A stretch of 64,000 nucleotides of DNA, taken from NCBI RefSeq assembly GCF_019703515.2, contig NC_059351.1, positions 21,157,001 through 21,221,000 of the forward strand. The letters run 5' to 3'. The notes beneath the pieces were generated by a model. It did not search any database, was not told the DNA's origin, and was given only the letters and a program-made list of their open reading frames with translations. The position numbers and the translations under genes are program-made. This DNA is from Myxocyprinus asiaticus. Lineage: Eukaryota > Chordata > Actinopteri > Cypriniformes > Catostomidae. Below are positions 13,001 through 24,330 of the stretch, piece by piece. The number at the start of each line of letters is the position of its first letter. The first letter of the stretch is position 1.

Positions 13001-15340
13001 CATTTAGAGCACCCTAGCAACAAGCCCCATTGACTTCCATTCAAAATGGCTGAGTGTGATATCTTCGGATCAGAATGTCCTAGAGACATGAGAGTTAGCT
13101 TGTTTTACTTGGGTAAGCAATCAGTTTTCAAGTATCATCATGGAAACTACTTAGCCATGCCCTAGCGACCAAACCCCATTGACTTCCATTCAAAATCGCT
13201 TAGATGGGTATCTGTGGATCAGAATGTCGTAGAGAATTAATTGTTGGGATGTATGACTCAGGATAGCAAGCAGCCTACTTAGTATGCATCAAACATACCT
13301 TCAAAGTTCAAAGTTTTATTTTTAACAGTCACATGACTGTGCATCAAATATAAGAAAAGAGAAGGTATAGTATATTAACTCTTTACAAAGAAATAAGGTG
13401 TTTTTTTAATCTGGCGAAACAGTTTATATGCTGCTTCCAAAAAGTGTGTATTGTCATTCAGACTACACAGCTATTTCTGAATGGCTGTCAATGGAGAAAG
13501 ACTCCTTTTGCCCCTGATGCCAAGATTCAGAAGTCTGCAATCAAAAGTCAAAGATCTCAATATGAACTTAAACATTTATCATCAGTTTCATCCAAGAGCA
13601 AATGATCTGAGCTATGCTGTCCATATTCATTTTACTCTTACTGTATGTCAACAATTGACTCATTTGGGTCTGTTTTAATTTCTCCCAAGGTTTTAAGGGG
13701 AAACATCTGAGACAAAGTTTATCCTTCAAAGAAAAATAACTGAAAACTCCATTAATTGTCTTGAGCCATGAAAGAAACATCGGAGCAATAAAATATTCCT
13801 CTTTCAGTTATTCTTTAAAAGTGGCTACAATCACTAAGAGCTTTCACTTTCCTTAATGAGAGCTGATACCAAACCAATACTCATCTCCCCCCACTGACAC
13901 ACTCCTATTTAATGGTCGAGAATCTGCAAGCAGGTTTTCCATGACTCAGCTGGTCTGGACTGGGCGTGCTCCGATGGGCCGAGTGCCCGTCTCACCACCC
14001 TGGACAGAGAATTCTCTTTAAGAGGCTCGTTTTTCACGAGTGGCTGACGGATCAGTACCTCTGACTCAGAATATGTGCATGGAATGATTCCCACAGGTAG
14101 ATGATTCCTCTGCCTCTTATTGGATGTCCAGGATCTCTAGTGCCGTTGGGAAAGGGACGAATAAATATGTGCTGGCTTTATCGATTTTAACCAGAGGTAT
14201 ACAATGGTGGTTCGATAAATGGCTTGGTAATGAAAACACATTGAACAGTTTAATCTAGAACTAATTATTCATTAGTTATTGTTTAATGGTTTCAATTTCA
14301 AACCTGTTTGGAATTAGAAAAACCCTGCCTGGTCTAATAAATACATGTTACTATATGTACATTTTTGCAAAATGATTTTTATGTGACTCATTGTACGTAC
14401 AACATCTACTTTTATTCCCTTTCACACAAATCACGAGTAAAACTCGTAGAACTGATTATTGTCAGTTCGTAAACACATACTTTTCACCCTGTTCCTCACA
14501 CAATGCTATTTTATGACATCTTAACACTTTAAATATAGTGCATGACTTGTAAGATGGTTAACGTTTGCATTATACAACCAACTACAAGCTTGTTTAAATG
14601 TGATCAAATTGCACGGTAGCTCAACTGATAGAGGGTTGCACTTGTGATGCAAAGGACTGGGATACGAATCCTGAAGAGCGTGCGAGTTGACACATGTGCG
14701 TAAAGTGTCATAGAAGCAACACAAAATGACATGGTTGCTTCAGCAATTGTGTTTTTCATCTCAAATTTGCTTTTTATGACACTATCGTTTAGATTTAGGT
14801 TTAAGGTTTAGGGTAGAGGTCATTTTTGTTGATTTAAACCTCGACAGACCATTAACTTCTTAAACCTCATCTATTTCGGAGAACATGTAACTCGCTTTTA
14901 ATGCCATACAGTGGACATTTAACCTTGGAACTGCCCCTGTATGTGCCAGGAGCCACTTGAAAAAAAAATTATAATAATTTAAGCCACTGTGTAATTAATT
15001 TCTGTTTTGTTAAATTGAAGTTTAATTTTAAGATATTCATAAAAAAAAAAAAAATAAATAAAAAAAAACTTTCATTGAGTTTTGTGTCATATTTGTTCAC
15101 AGGTATGAACGCGTGCCCGTGATACTCGTGGGAAACAAGGTGGACCTGGACAACGAGCGTGAAGTTTCATCAAGTGAAGGTCAAGCTTTAGCTGAAGAAT
15201 GGGGCTGTCCTTTCATGGAGACGTCAGCCAAGAGTAAGACCATGGTGGACGAACTCTTCTCGGAAATTGTCCGGCAGATGGACTACGCCTCACAGCCGGA
15301 TAAAGAAGATCCTTGCTGCTCGTCATGCAACATACAATAA
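3766..15340 (+). CDS. rap2a: Ras-related GTPase Rap-2a (two coding exons)
   Basis: Small Ras-family GTPase that switches between GDP and GTP at membranes. In vertebrates RAP2A works through effectors such as TNIK and MAP4K4 in cytoskeletal and junction signalling. Coding exons 3766-4079 and 15103-15340 join at a phase-2 intron (AG|GTAAGG, CAG|G), giving 183 residues, the family length. Visible motifs are the P-loop GSGGVGKS (10-17), effector loop YDPTIEDF (32-39) with Phe39, which separates Rap2 from Rap1, DTAGTEQ (57-63) with Rap-type Thr61 in place of Ras Gln61, NKVD (116-119) and ETSAKS. The C-terminus CCSSCNIQ has two Cys for palmitoylation and a farnesyl-type CAAX box; the NIQ ending picks RAP2A over RAP2B and RAP2C. 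Adjacency to IPO5 matches human order. No defects seen. Confidence 0.97.
4108..5850. repeat. Tandem array of about 300-bp palindrome-rich units
   Basis: Sequence built from recurring phrases such as CATCAAAGTACCATGGTAAA and CCATCATTTTACCATGG. The phrase CTGAGACCAT recurs at 4161, 5474 and 5774 (the last two exactly 300 bp apart), with a diverged form near 4448. Many CCATGG/GGTACC-type palindromes give the units hairpin potential. The array is interrupted by a hAT-like insertion at 4565-5416. Roughly four units, one shortened, lie in RAP2A intron 1. Confidence 0.8.
4565..5416. mobile_element. Non-autonomous hAT-like element in the tandem array
   Basis: Ends resemble inverted repeats (GGTTGGGGAGTAAC on the left, GTAACCCTCCCAATC on the right). 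Identical 8-bp direct repeats ATTATATG flank it (4557-4564 and 5417-5424), and array sequence resumes directly on the right. An 8-bp duplication is the hAT hallmark. No transposase frame is present; the interior is AT-rich. Confidence 0.8.
5852..6382 (+). mobile_element. Probable solo LTR
   Basis: A block unlike its flanks: GC-rich at the left (TGACAAGGAGGAGGGCGTG) and T-rich at the right, with a polyadenylation-like ATAATTAAAG near 6327, ending CCCTGACA. The TG...CA ends fit a retroviral-type LTR of about 530 bp sitting at the edge of the 300-bp array. I could not find a matching target duplication or internal gag-pol sequence, so this is a class-level guess. A truncated unknown repeat is the alternative. 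Confidence 0.4.
6383..7841. other. Intron sequence, nothing recognised
   Basis: AT-rich intron of RAP2A. Short open frames have no homology I recognise and no splice context. Confidence 0.4.
7842..8040 (+). repeat. Fragment of the second SINE family (body only)
   Basis: Resembles the body of the element at 14611-14940 over its length: a TTGCTTTTATCTGACACTAT-like start, a GATTTAAA...CATTAACCTTAAAAACCTC-like middle, then GGAGAACAT and a CTTTTAGGGCCACACAG stretch. The tRNA-like head is missing, which fits 5' truncation. Confidence 0.6.
8737..8880. repeat. Right-arm fragment of foldback repeat FB-1
   Basis: Shares AAGTGCCTCACTGTAAC, AAGAAAAGGAGGG and ATGCCACAAATGC followed by a CTTAACTTGTTTTGA-like end with the right arm of the complete element at 16510-17076. 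Confidence 0.6.
8881..11729. other. Intron sequence, nothing recognised
   Basis: Several short open frames on both strands, none with a recognisable motif. A G-run lies near 9076. I see no clear terminal repeats or tandem structure. Confidence 0.4.
11730..12292 (+). repeat. Dispersed repeat R1, copy 1
   Basis: One of three same-strand copies (others near 43790 and 56918). Shared landmarks in order are TGAGCT..GAGG-like, GGTATTTGCTTCTGTTGA, ACCCATGATCC, CACCAATCAGA, a GTGAATGACGCA-like site, CTTCATGGGATTGTAG, and TTGGTTTGGTCCTTGGCTT. No terminal inverted repeat or coding frame is evident. The class is unknown; a SINE- or LTR-like element is possible. Confidence 0.7.
12430..13290. repeat. Degenerate tandem repeat of 150-200-bp units
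   Basis: The phrase CAGAATGTCGTAGAGACAT or a close variant recurs near 12541, 12738, 12901, 13071 and 13220. Each is followed by a CTCATTT...AGCAAGCAGT-like stretch and by CCCTAGCAACCATTTA and CCCCATTGACTTCCATTCAA phrases. Five diverged units of about 150-197 bp in RAP2A intron 1. Confidence 0.75.
13291..14610. other. Intron sequence, nothing recognised
   Basis: No supported gene or element. GC rises slightly near 13940-14060 without an identifiable cause. Confidence 0.35.
14611..14940 (+). repeat. Second SINE family with intact tRNA-like head
   Basis: Bases 14611-14683 fold like a tRNA: GCACG pairs with CGTGC at 14679-14683, the anticodon stem TTGCA/TGCAA encloses the 7-base loop CTTGTGA (Thr-like anticodon TGT), and GATACGAATCC serves as box B. 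The body continues to about 14940 and matches the fragment at 7842-8040. A free tRNA gene is unlikely because the homology continues beyond the head and the T arm is irregular. Confidence 0.7.
15103..15340 (+). CDS. rap2a: RAP2A coding exon 2
   Basis: Encodes the last base of Arg105 through Gln183 and the TAA stop. The acceptor TTCACAG precedes 15103. It contains NKVD, ETSAKS and the C-terminal lipidation cluster. The 3' UTR follows; AATAAA occurs at 15396 and near 17463, but which is used cannot be told. Confidence 0.97.
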
Positions 15341-16509
15341 CCTGATGCAATCAGAAACATGGCTTTACTGGGTTTCCAAAGGAGTAAAACATGGGAATAA
15401 AGATCATTGTTCGAGATCTTTATATATTCCGTTCCCATGGAGAAATAATTGGCGAGGAGCATCCGTTCACATACATGGGCTGCAAACGATAAAGGCCAAA
15501 GTATGCTTCAGTTTAACGTGTGCTGGGTGCGTGACGCACATTTTTTTACCATAAAGCAGTAAGATTGCGCAAGCATCGAACACGTCCGTATGCGCTTGCG
15601 GTTAAATGAGTATACTGAGTGCATAACCGAGTTGTAGTTTCAACTGGCTTTGCTTCAGGATACAGATTTTACAGTGGACATTAAGTGGCGACCCAACACA
15701 ACACCAAAATTGTTTATTGTACAAGAGTAAACAAAATGTCATTCAAATATTATATTAATTAGTATTACCATGCACTTAGTAGGCCCGACAAATGCCACAA
15801 AATTATTAACATCACATATAGAAAATATTTTTATGTTTCAAAATGTCCCTTGAATTTCATTGGTTTGGCTCTCGGCAGCCAATAATTCACTACAAAAAAA
15901 GAATTGGGTCCCATATTTGTTTTACCTGCCAAGGTTTTGTTCATGGTTTTTGAGGGTGAGGGTATGTCACACAACTTGTCCATGATGGCATCTACCTAAT
16001 CTGGTTAGTTTCTACCAACTGACAGATAAATAAGTGCCAAAATACTGTGAGTTTTTTTGGAAGGCTAACATCAGTGGCTGGGCTTCCAATCAAACTCCAC
16101 GTCATTTTGACACAAATTAATTGGTAACTTTGTAGAAGCTGGCATATAATGACAAATATAGGAAGCAATCATTCATTAGCCAATGAGATTCTCAAAGAGG
16201 CGTTTCTATTTGTGCTTTTGGACATCCAATTCATTGTATTCCGCCTTGATTTAAAATAGATGCGGCTCAAAACGGACCTTTCCCAATCTTATCCATTAAA
16301 CGCTCTGTTTTCTCTAGTGTGTACATGCCCTAATTCAACACAAAGATTTTAAAAAAGGTCAAGGGGATACTGAAATGCACCATACTATAATATTTTCTTT
16401 TTCCCCATGTTTTCACGCTCAATGAGAAAGTTTGACATTTTTCGCAGGAGATTCAGACTTGATTGCATTTATTTTGTCACTTTGTTTTGCACTTATAAAA
16501 CCTGATGTC
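15341..16509 (+). other. RAP2A 3' UTR / downstream sequence
   Basis: Non-coding sequence after the stop. The first polyadenylation-type AATAAA lies at 15396-15401, very close to the stop. RAP2A 3' UTRs in vertebrates run to kilobases, so later sites are plausible. No other element recognised. Confidence 0.5.
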
Positions 16510-17076
16510 TTAAAAGAATATTCCTGGTTCAATACAAGTTAAGCTCAATCGACAGCATTTGTGGCATAATGTTGATTAAAAATACATTTCAAATCGTCCT
16601 TCATTTTATTTAAAAATGAAGCATATAACACACACAGAAATGTGAAGCATATAATTTTATAAAAGCACTTACATTCATTCTTCTGTTAAAACTCATGTAC
16701 TATTTGAGCTGTAAAGTTGTTTAGATCATCATTTTATGTTCGTTTTAGGGTTTATGGTGTTCAGTTGTCATGGGAACAAAGTTGCAGAATTGGATATAAC
16801 TTTAGACAGAAAAGGTTAGTAAGTGATTTGATCACACTATAACCATGTTAACACTCATATTGTTGACATCTTGTGTCAATACTTTTGAGTATTTTAACAT
16901 TTACTGATTGGGCCCATTCACTTCCATTGTAAGTGCCTCACTGTAACCCAGAAATTTTATTTATTTATTTTTTTAAGAAAAGGAGGGTCAAGCCTTTGGT
17001 AATTTTGGTAATCAACATTATGCCACAAATGCAGTCGATTGAGCTCATCTTTTATTGAACCCGGAATATTCCTTAA
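16510..17076. mobile_element. Complete foldback element FB-1
   Basis: Terminal inverted repeats of about 70 bp: the left arm has AATATTCCTGGTTCAATACA and CATTTGTGGCATAATGTTGA, and the right arm is their imperfect reverse complement ending CCGGAATATTCC. TTAAA lies at both borders. No coding capacity; a MITE. Relatives occur at 8737-8880 and at 47494-52040. Confidence 0.8.
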
Positions 17077-17947
17077 AACTGCCATTCATTTTGAATCTCC
17101 AAGCATCCACAGTCATGTGATCCACACCGAAGGTGACGTTTCCTCACAGGTACTATCAGATGTGCTGTTAAAAATGTTCATGAGTGGATCGATTTGTGTG
17201 CAAGTGTCCCGTGCAGCAACCAGAGGTTTAAATTTGTGTGTTTGGGGGACTTTGGGAAGCCAAAAAAGAATGATGGAAAGCACTTTGCTTTTTAATGTTG
17301 TGTCCATTCTGATTTCTGAAATTGCTGCGAATATTCAGCTGATTATGTTGTGATTTTTAAATTAGCACCTCGATATAGATTGTTACAGATAATGAATTAT
17401 GTTTTGGTACTTTCCATGAATATGCTACAAATTGGTGTCCTGTTGGTGTACTTTTTTAAAGCAATAAAGACATGAATCCCATGTTCAATAGAGGCAGAGC
17501 AATTAAATATGTTAGATAAAGTATAATCTAACATAAAATTAACATCAAAAACATTAAATGTCTGCACCAGTCTCTTAAAATGTAGAATTTACGCTTTCCC
17601 ACCTCAGAGGTCTTAGCCTTCTCGACACTATCCAACGAATTAAAAAATCACAACAGTGTCGTAATTCTGGCAAACTGTTTATTTGATATCCAATACTTTT
17701 AACCAATTTTTTTTTCTTGCCATAAAAATTATCTAAAAATGTCACATCCATGAAGTAACATCATTTGGACTCTTTCTAAATCAAGGCGGGAAAACAAGCA
17801 AACAATGTCATTCCATTCCCACAAATTGTAGTGTTCAATGTATTTGACAAGCTCAACCGTTCAACCTTGTTTCCATAGTTATTTCTAATTTTTCAAATAA
17901 GTTCATCAATAACTACATGCCAAAGTCCCTACTTTTATTACCCTTTA
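17077..17947. other. Intergenic sequence between repeats
   Basis: No gene recognised. An AATAAA at about 17463 could serve the RAP2A transcript. Confidence 0.35.
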
Positions 17948-19528
17948 CAGGTGCATCTCAATAAATTAGAATGTCGTGGAAAAGTTCATTTATTTCAGTA
18001 ATTCAACTCAAATTGTGAAACTCGTGTATTAAATAAATTCAGTGCACACAGACTGAAGTAGTTTAAGTCTTTGGTTCTTTTAATTGTGATGATTTTGGCT
18101 CACATTTAACAAAAACCCACCAATTCACTATCTCAAATTAGAATACATCATAAGACCAATAAAAAAAACATTTTTAGTGAATTGTTGGCCTTCTGGAAAG
18201 TATGTTCATTTACTGTATATGTACTCAATACTTGGTAGGGGCTCCTTTTGCTTTAATTACTGCCTCAATTCGGCGTGGCATGGAGGTGATCAGTTTGTGG
18301 CACTGCTGAGGTGGTATGGAAGCCCAGGTTTCTTTGACAGTGGCCTTCAGCTCATCTGCATTTTTTGGTGTCTTGTTTCTCATTTTCCTCTTGACAATAC
18401 CCCATAGATTCTCTATGGGGTTCAGGTCTGGTGAGTTTGCTGGCCAGTCAAGCACACCAACACCATGGTCATTTAACCAACTTTTGGTGCTTTTGGCAGT
18501 GTGGGCAGGTGCCAATTCCTGCTGGAAAATGAAATCAGCATCTTTAAAAAGCTGGTCAGCAGAAGGAAGCATGAAGTGCTCCAAAATTTCTTGGTAAACG
18601 GGTGCAGTGACTTTGGTTTTCAAAAAACACAATGGACCAACACCAGCAGATGACATTGCACCCCAAATCATCACAGACTGTGGAAACTTAACCCTGGACT
18701 TCAAGCAACTTGGGCTATGAGCTTCTCCACCCTTCCTCCAGACTCTAGGACCTTGGTTTCCAAATGAAATACAAAACTTGCTCTCATCTGAAAAGAGGAC
18801 TTTGGACCACTGGGCAACAGTCCAGTTCTTCTTCTCCTTAGCCCAGGTAAGATGCCTCTGATGTTGTCTGTGGTTCAGGAGTGGCTTAACAAGAGGAATA
18901 CGACAACTGTAGCCAAATTCCTTGACACGTCTGTGTGTGGTGGCTCTTGATGCCTTGACCCCAGCCTCAGTCCATTCCTTGTGAAGTTCACCCAAATTCT
19001 TGAATCTAATTTGCTTGACAATCCTCATAAGGCTGCGGTTCTCTCAGTTGGTTGTGCATCTTTTTCTTCCACACTTTTTCCTTCCACTCAACTTTCTGTT
19101 AACATGCTTGGATACAGCATTCTGTGAACAGCCAGCTTCTTTGGCAATGAATGTTTGTGGCTTACCCTCCTTGTGAAGGGTGTCAATGATTGTCTTCTGG
19201 ACAACTGTCAGATCAGCAGTCTTCCCCATGATTGTGTAGCCTAGTGAACCAAACTGAGAGACCATTTTGAAGGCTCAGGAAACCTTTGCAGGTGTTTTGA
19301 GTTGATTAGCTGATTGGCATGTCACCATATTCTAATTTTTTGAGATAGTGAATTGATGGGTTTTTGTTAAATGTGAGCCAAAATCATCACAATTAAAAGA
19401 ACCAAAGACTTAAACTACTTCAGTCTGTGTGCATTGAATTTATTTAATACACAAGTTTCACAATTTGAGTTGAATTACTGAAATAAATGAACTTTTCCAC
19501 GACATTCTAATTTATTGAGATGCACCTG
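17948..19528 (-). mobile_element. Nearly complete Tc1-like transposon
   Basis: A 1,581-bp element bounded by TA dinucleotides (17946-17947, 19529-19530). The inverted repeats are very long, about 200 bp, starting CAGGTGCATCTCAATAAATT. It carries one minus-strand transposase gene. Arms and gene are little decayed, implying a recent insertion between RAP2A and the kinase gene. Confidence 0.93.
18225..19265 (-). pseudogene. Tc1-like transposase with one nonsense codon
   Basis: DD34E-type transposase of about 346 codons, the family's usual length, which would cut and paste the element at TA sites. The N-terminal helix-turn-helix region (GKTADLTVVQK...AGCSQNAVSKHV) is in 19044-19265, and the catalytic domain in 18225-19028. 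Catalytic motifs are FSDESKF, then QQELAPAHT and [12 protein letters not shown] single in-frame TGA at 19044-19046 separates the halves, five codons before the next Met; it is consistent with a CGA to TGA change. The second acidic residue, normally Asp in QQDLAPAHT-type motifs, is Glu here. Both changes suggest a recently dead copy. Confidence 0.9.
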
Positions 19529-19530
19529 TA

Positions 19531-21325
19531 TAGCAATTTTTTATTTTATTTTTTTTTTATTTTTTACTTTTTACATTTATACAAATGAAATAAGTTGAAA
19601 GTTTTGGGAAAAGATTGCAAAACTTCATTTTGTAAGATTTCAAGTCCTATTTGGTACCCTGTTTGTGGAAAGTGCCAATTAACTTTTGAAGCCTGTATTA
19701 GATGTGATTTGTAATTGAATGGTGTTTTGGAATGGAAAAAATCTCAATGCAGTTAGTCTCATGAATGTTGTACAGACACACAATGAGAAACACAAATATA
19801 GTGTTAGTATAATCGGTTTGTACAGGGCACCTTGTTATCACTAGAAAGCTCCCTTTTGATGCATCCGCTTTTGGCAAAAATACAAAAATAAAAACAAAAA
19901 GCAAATGTATTTTATCATACCTTTCTCAGGAGTTACAGGCTACCAAATCTGTTGTTAATTAAAGTTTATTAAGATTTCTTGTTTTGTTAGATTTTGCTGT
20001 TCATGATATTATAAGATTATGTTTTCTTAATCTATATTGTCTTTTGGTGTTTTAGTCAGTTGGTATCACAGAGCAATTCTTCTTCAAACCGTCTTGTACG
20101 TGATCCATAATATCCTGTGGTTCACAATAACTAATCCGGAAATGTAAAAATGTACAAAACCTGTATAGAAAAACAATACAAGATGGTTGTGTGTAGTTTC
20201 TATAACAGATGCCAAATCTACATTTTGTTAATTTAGCAATCATATGCATGGCTAGAACATTATTGTTTGTGAATATTACAGCAGTCGAGATGGATTAAAC
20301 AGAATAGACACAAAAAATTACACAAACACTTCTCCAGACGATCATTTCTGGGTGAATCTGCCTTGCCATGCAAACTTCAGGATTGCCTTTTTAACTTTCA
20401 TCGTTGATCTTATATTTTTTTAAGTGAACATTTACCCTCTTCCACATGGTAAATGTATTGTGAATATGGTTTCATTTGACACGACTAAATAAAGACATTT
20501 AATTCACAGATTTACATGAAGTTTTGAATTGATCTCACCTACATACTTTACACAGTCCTATGTGTATTGACGATAAATAAGAAAAAAATGATGACAGACT
20601 GTTGAATAATTGAAGATACATGCACACCCAAGGTGGTAATTCATAACAATTTAGCAGCAATTTTTCAGCTTATTGTATACCATGGTTACCACATAAAAGG
20701 CCTACATGTTTACTGTTATCTCAAGACATTTGTCATGGGGGCAGTGTTTCAAATTTCGGTTAGCACAGACTGATTTTAGCTTGAAAAAAGTCAACCTACT
20801 GTTTCCTATTTCAAAACTCAGGCACTTAAACTATATTAATTTTAACTTTACTATTTAAACTATAAAAAAATAAAAATCAATAAGATTTATGCATTTTTAT
20901 TAATAAAATTCCATCAAACTGAATTAATCTTTACAAAAAAACGTTTTTGTTTAAAGTGTGTATGAATTTAATTTAGTTAAACTGTACAAAATTGTATAAA
21001 ATCTAAATGTGTAAATAAAAAAAGGGCTTATTTTGAGTGCACACAAGATATTTAAACAGGATATTTAACAGGAAGTCAGCCACTATATAGCAATAAGTTT
21101 AGGTATTTTTTAAACATCTTGTGAAATTTTTAAGTTATCGAATAATTTTTGCAGGCAGAACAGAATTGTTTTGCATGAGACAAACCAACTAATACCACAA
21201 TACATCACAAAATTAATCAAATCCATTGCTTTTATGCTGTAGTTTTCCTTCCAAAAATCATTGTCAATCGATATCAATTATAGTCAATTAAAAAAACACT
21301 GAATATTTCTTAATAAATTGCCTGT
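19531..21325. other. Intergenic AT-rich sequence
   Basis: No supported gene. Short frames are AT-driven and lack motifs. Confidence 0.35.
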
Positions 21326-21330
21326 TTCAT

Positions 21331-23430
21331 ATACGGGTTCGGGAATACTTTCATGGGATGGATCAAGTTACTTTATAGACACCCGGTTGAGGCGGTACAA
21401 ACAAAAAGATTAATTTCAGATTATTTAACTCTGGATAGAGGCACCCGGCAGGGTTGCCCTCTTTCCCCATTATTGTTCAGTCTTGCCCTGGAACCATTAG
21501 CAGCTGCAATAAGAAAGGAGGATGAATTTCCAGGGGTGATGGCAGGAGGTATGGTGCATAAGCTTTTGCTTTACGCAGATGATAATTTATTATTAGTCTC
21601 TGAACCTACTAGATCTGTGCCTTACCTCCACAGAATTATTCATTCCTTTTCTAAGTTCTCAGGATACAGAGTTAATTGGTCTAAAGCCGAAGTGTTGGCT
21701 CTGACAGCGTACTGCTTGATAACGGCTTTTCAGGCAGGTGCCTTTCAGTGGCCCAAACAGGGCATTAAGTATTTGGGGATTTTATTCCCAGCAAATTTGT
21801 GTGATTTAGTTAGAGTTAATATTGACCCTTTAATAAAAAGGTTTTCGAGCGATGTGGGCAGGTGGGCTTCATTACATTTATCGATGACTGGGAAGGTTAA
21901 TGTTATTAAAATGAATTGTATTCCAAAATTCAACTACCTGCTACAGTCTCTCCCTGTAGATGTCCCCCTCTCTTATTTCAAGCAATTTGATAGCATAGCG
22001 AAGTCCTTCATTTGGAATGGGAAACGTCCCAGATTACATTTTAATAAGTTACACAGGCCGATTGACAAAGGTCGGCTAGGCCTGCCCAAGATTTTGTTTT
22101 ATTATTATGTATTCGGTCTCAGACATTTGGCTCATTGGTCACTTCCACCTGAGAGAGCCCCTCCATGGTTTCGTATTGAACAGGAAGCCCTTGCCCCATT
22201 TCGCCATTGCAAAGCCTTTCTATCAAACTAACCGGAGAAGTTAAATTACACCCCGTTATCTCGCATTTGCACTCGTTATGGACAAAAGTGTCCAGAGTGT
22301 TTAATTCAGACATTTATTTAAATGTTGCCTCGAGCATATGGCTGAACCCCAAATTATGTATTAACAAGTCCCCTTTCTGCTGGTCAGAGTGGATTATTAG
22401 GGGGGTTACTACACTCGGTGACCTATATGAGAGCAGAGTGTTGAGATCCTTTGAAAATTTGGTTCAACATTTTGGGATTCCCAGATCTCAGTTCTTTAGG
22501 TATTTACTGCTGCGCCACCTGCTCTGTACTATTTTTGGGAGTAGCATACACCCCCCTAAAGCGGCAGATACTCTGGGAGTGGTGATTACTGCTTTTGGAA
22601 AAGGTCATGAGGCATCAGTGTATTACTCCCTGCTAATTCAGGGTCTGGGGGACGGAGCTTTAACTTCTTTTAAGAGATTAGGGGAGAAAGATTTATACTT
22701 GGTATTGGAGGAGGGAGTGTGGACTAGGATTCTAAAAAACATCAAGTCTACGTCTAGAGATGCAAGGGTGCGCCTTATGCAATTCAAGATTTTACATCGA
22801 TTCTTTTGGACCCACTCTAGATTGTATAGGCTTGGTCTTAAACACACACCCACCTGCTGGTGATGCCAGTCAAAGGATGGAGACACAACCCATGTTTTTT
22901 GGGGATGTGTTAAGATCCAGGAATTTTGGTTGAAGGTTCAGAGTTTTGTGTGTGATGTATTGGGCACTTGGGTTTCATTTTCAGGTATTATTCTGCCCCA
23001 GACTCTGTATCTTGGGCGATGGGGTGGTCATCGATGTTGAGAATAGACACATAAAGAGTTGGGTCCTAACCAGTGTCATGATCGCCAGACAGATTCTTTT
23101 AAGGGGTTGGAGGTCAGCTGGGGCGCCCTCATTTCAGGAGGTATAAAGTGTTCGTGGAGAAATGGGGCGGGTTTTTGTCATTTGTGGATGTGTGATTATT
23201 GTTGTTATTATTTGTTTATTTATTTATTTGTTATGTTTTTTGTTTTTTTTTATGTGTGTGCATGTGTGTCTATGTCATTTAAGACCACTGTTATGTTGCT
23301 GGGGTTAGGGTGGGATTGGGAGGGGGAGGAGTAATTGTTGGGGTTAAGTTTGATTCTATGTATATATGTTTTGTTCTATGAGGTACATTTATGTGAATTA
23401 ATAAAAATTGTTAATCAGAAAAATTCACTT
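21331..23430 (+). mobile_element. 5'-truncated L1/Tx1-type LINE
   Basis: Reads as the C-terminal half of a non-LTR retrotransposon ORF2. The frame from about 21331 shows RT motifs RQGCPLSP and YADD (residues 32-39 and 74-77 from the Met at 21353). Coding homology then shifts frame near 22200-22212 and continues to 22863, where a TGA falls inside a C-terminal C-x2-C...H...C cluster (22849-22912). The endonuclease and RT N-terminus are missing. The 3' end is an AT-rich AATTAATAAAAATTG. Typical dead LINE insertion; no target duplication found. Confidence 0.88.
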
Positions 23431-24330
23431 TGTTATTTTATCCAATAAATTATTAAGACATATTTGATGGGTGCATGAAAATGTGCTGCATTGTAGGAAG
23501 GATACACATCATAATAAATATATATTTAACATATTTAACTTTTAACAGTAAAGATGATGAATTTCTGCAGAATAAAATACCTTCACTTTAATGGTACATT
23601 ATTGGCATGCAAAGTGAATGCGGTGTTAACTTGCCGAATGTGTGAGACGTTTGACAGAAAAATTCACACCACCCACTACAACCCACTTTCATCCTCCATC
23701 AAGACTTCAGAATGATGGAACAGTATGTGAAAAGCAGGTCTACAGAGGACAAGATTTACCAGAGGATATTGTACATCACATGGTGTCATGGAAACAGGAT
23801 GATAACATAACATGTTACTGGCATCTCTGTTTATGGTAAATTTAGATTTGTAATGAAAGGTATATGATGTTCCCAGAGGTTTTATGGGGAAAAACAGCTT
23901 TGATTTGTCCACAGATTTGGCTACATGTGCTCAAGGTTTTGCCTATAGGAAAACCACAACAAAACAGTTATTATATTTTGATCAAAGAGTACAAAAATTC
24001 TGCTTTTCCACCATTGGGCCGATCGGTTCTCGTTGCGGAACAGTGCCGTTCCATAACGTTCCAGGCTCGTTAACCCAGTTACGGTTTCTTTTTCCACTGT
24101 GGTGCTGCAAAATCAGGATTTGAATGGGCTGACTGAACAAGTGACCAGTCGTGAGTCGCCACACTACAGGGATTCCACCAGCACAGTTGATAGATTTTGC
24201 TTCATCCCAGTGACTCCAATCTTTTCAATCCAAATCCAGCAGTTTGGAGCTCCCTCCCCTTTTTGGAGCTCAGCCTCACCATGCCTGCATGCCAGTAGGT
24301 GGCGATAAATTAGTGTCTTTCAAGAATTCA
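23431..24330. other. Intergenic, unclassified repeat-like patch
   Basis: No gene recognised. The stretch 24000-24110 (GGTTCTCGTTGCGGAACAG, GTTCCAGGCTCG) looks like part of an interspersed fish repeat, but I cannot define its ends. Confidence 0.3.

Noticed and set aside
14611..14683. Free-standing tRNA gene
   Set aside because: The homology continues into a SINE body and the T arm is irregular.
18316..18597. Plus-strand frame in the Tc1-like element
   Set aside because: Antisense shadow of the transposase gene.
21353..22863. Functional host gene with reverse transcriptase domain
   Set aside because: 5'-truncated, frameshifted and stop-containing; a dead LINE copy.
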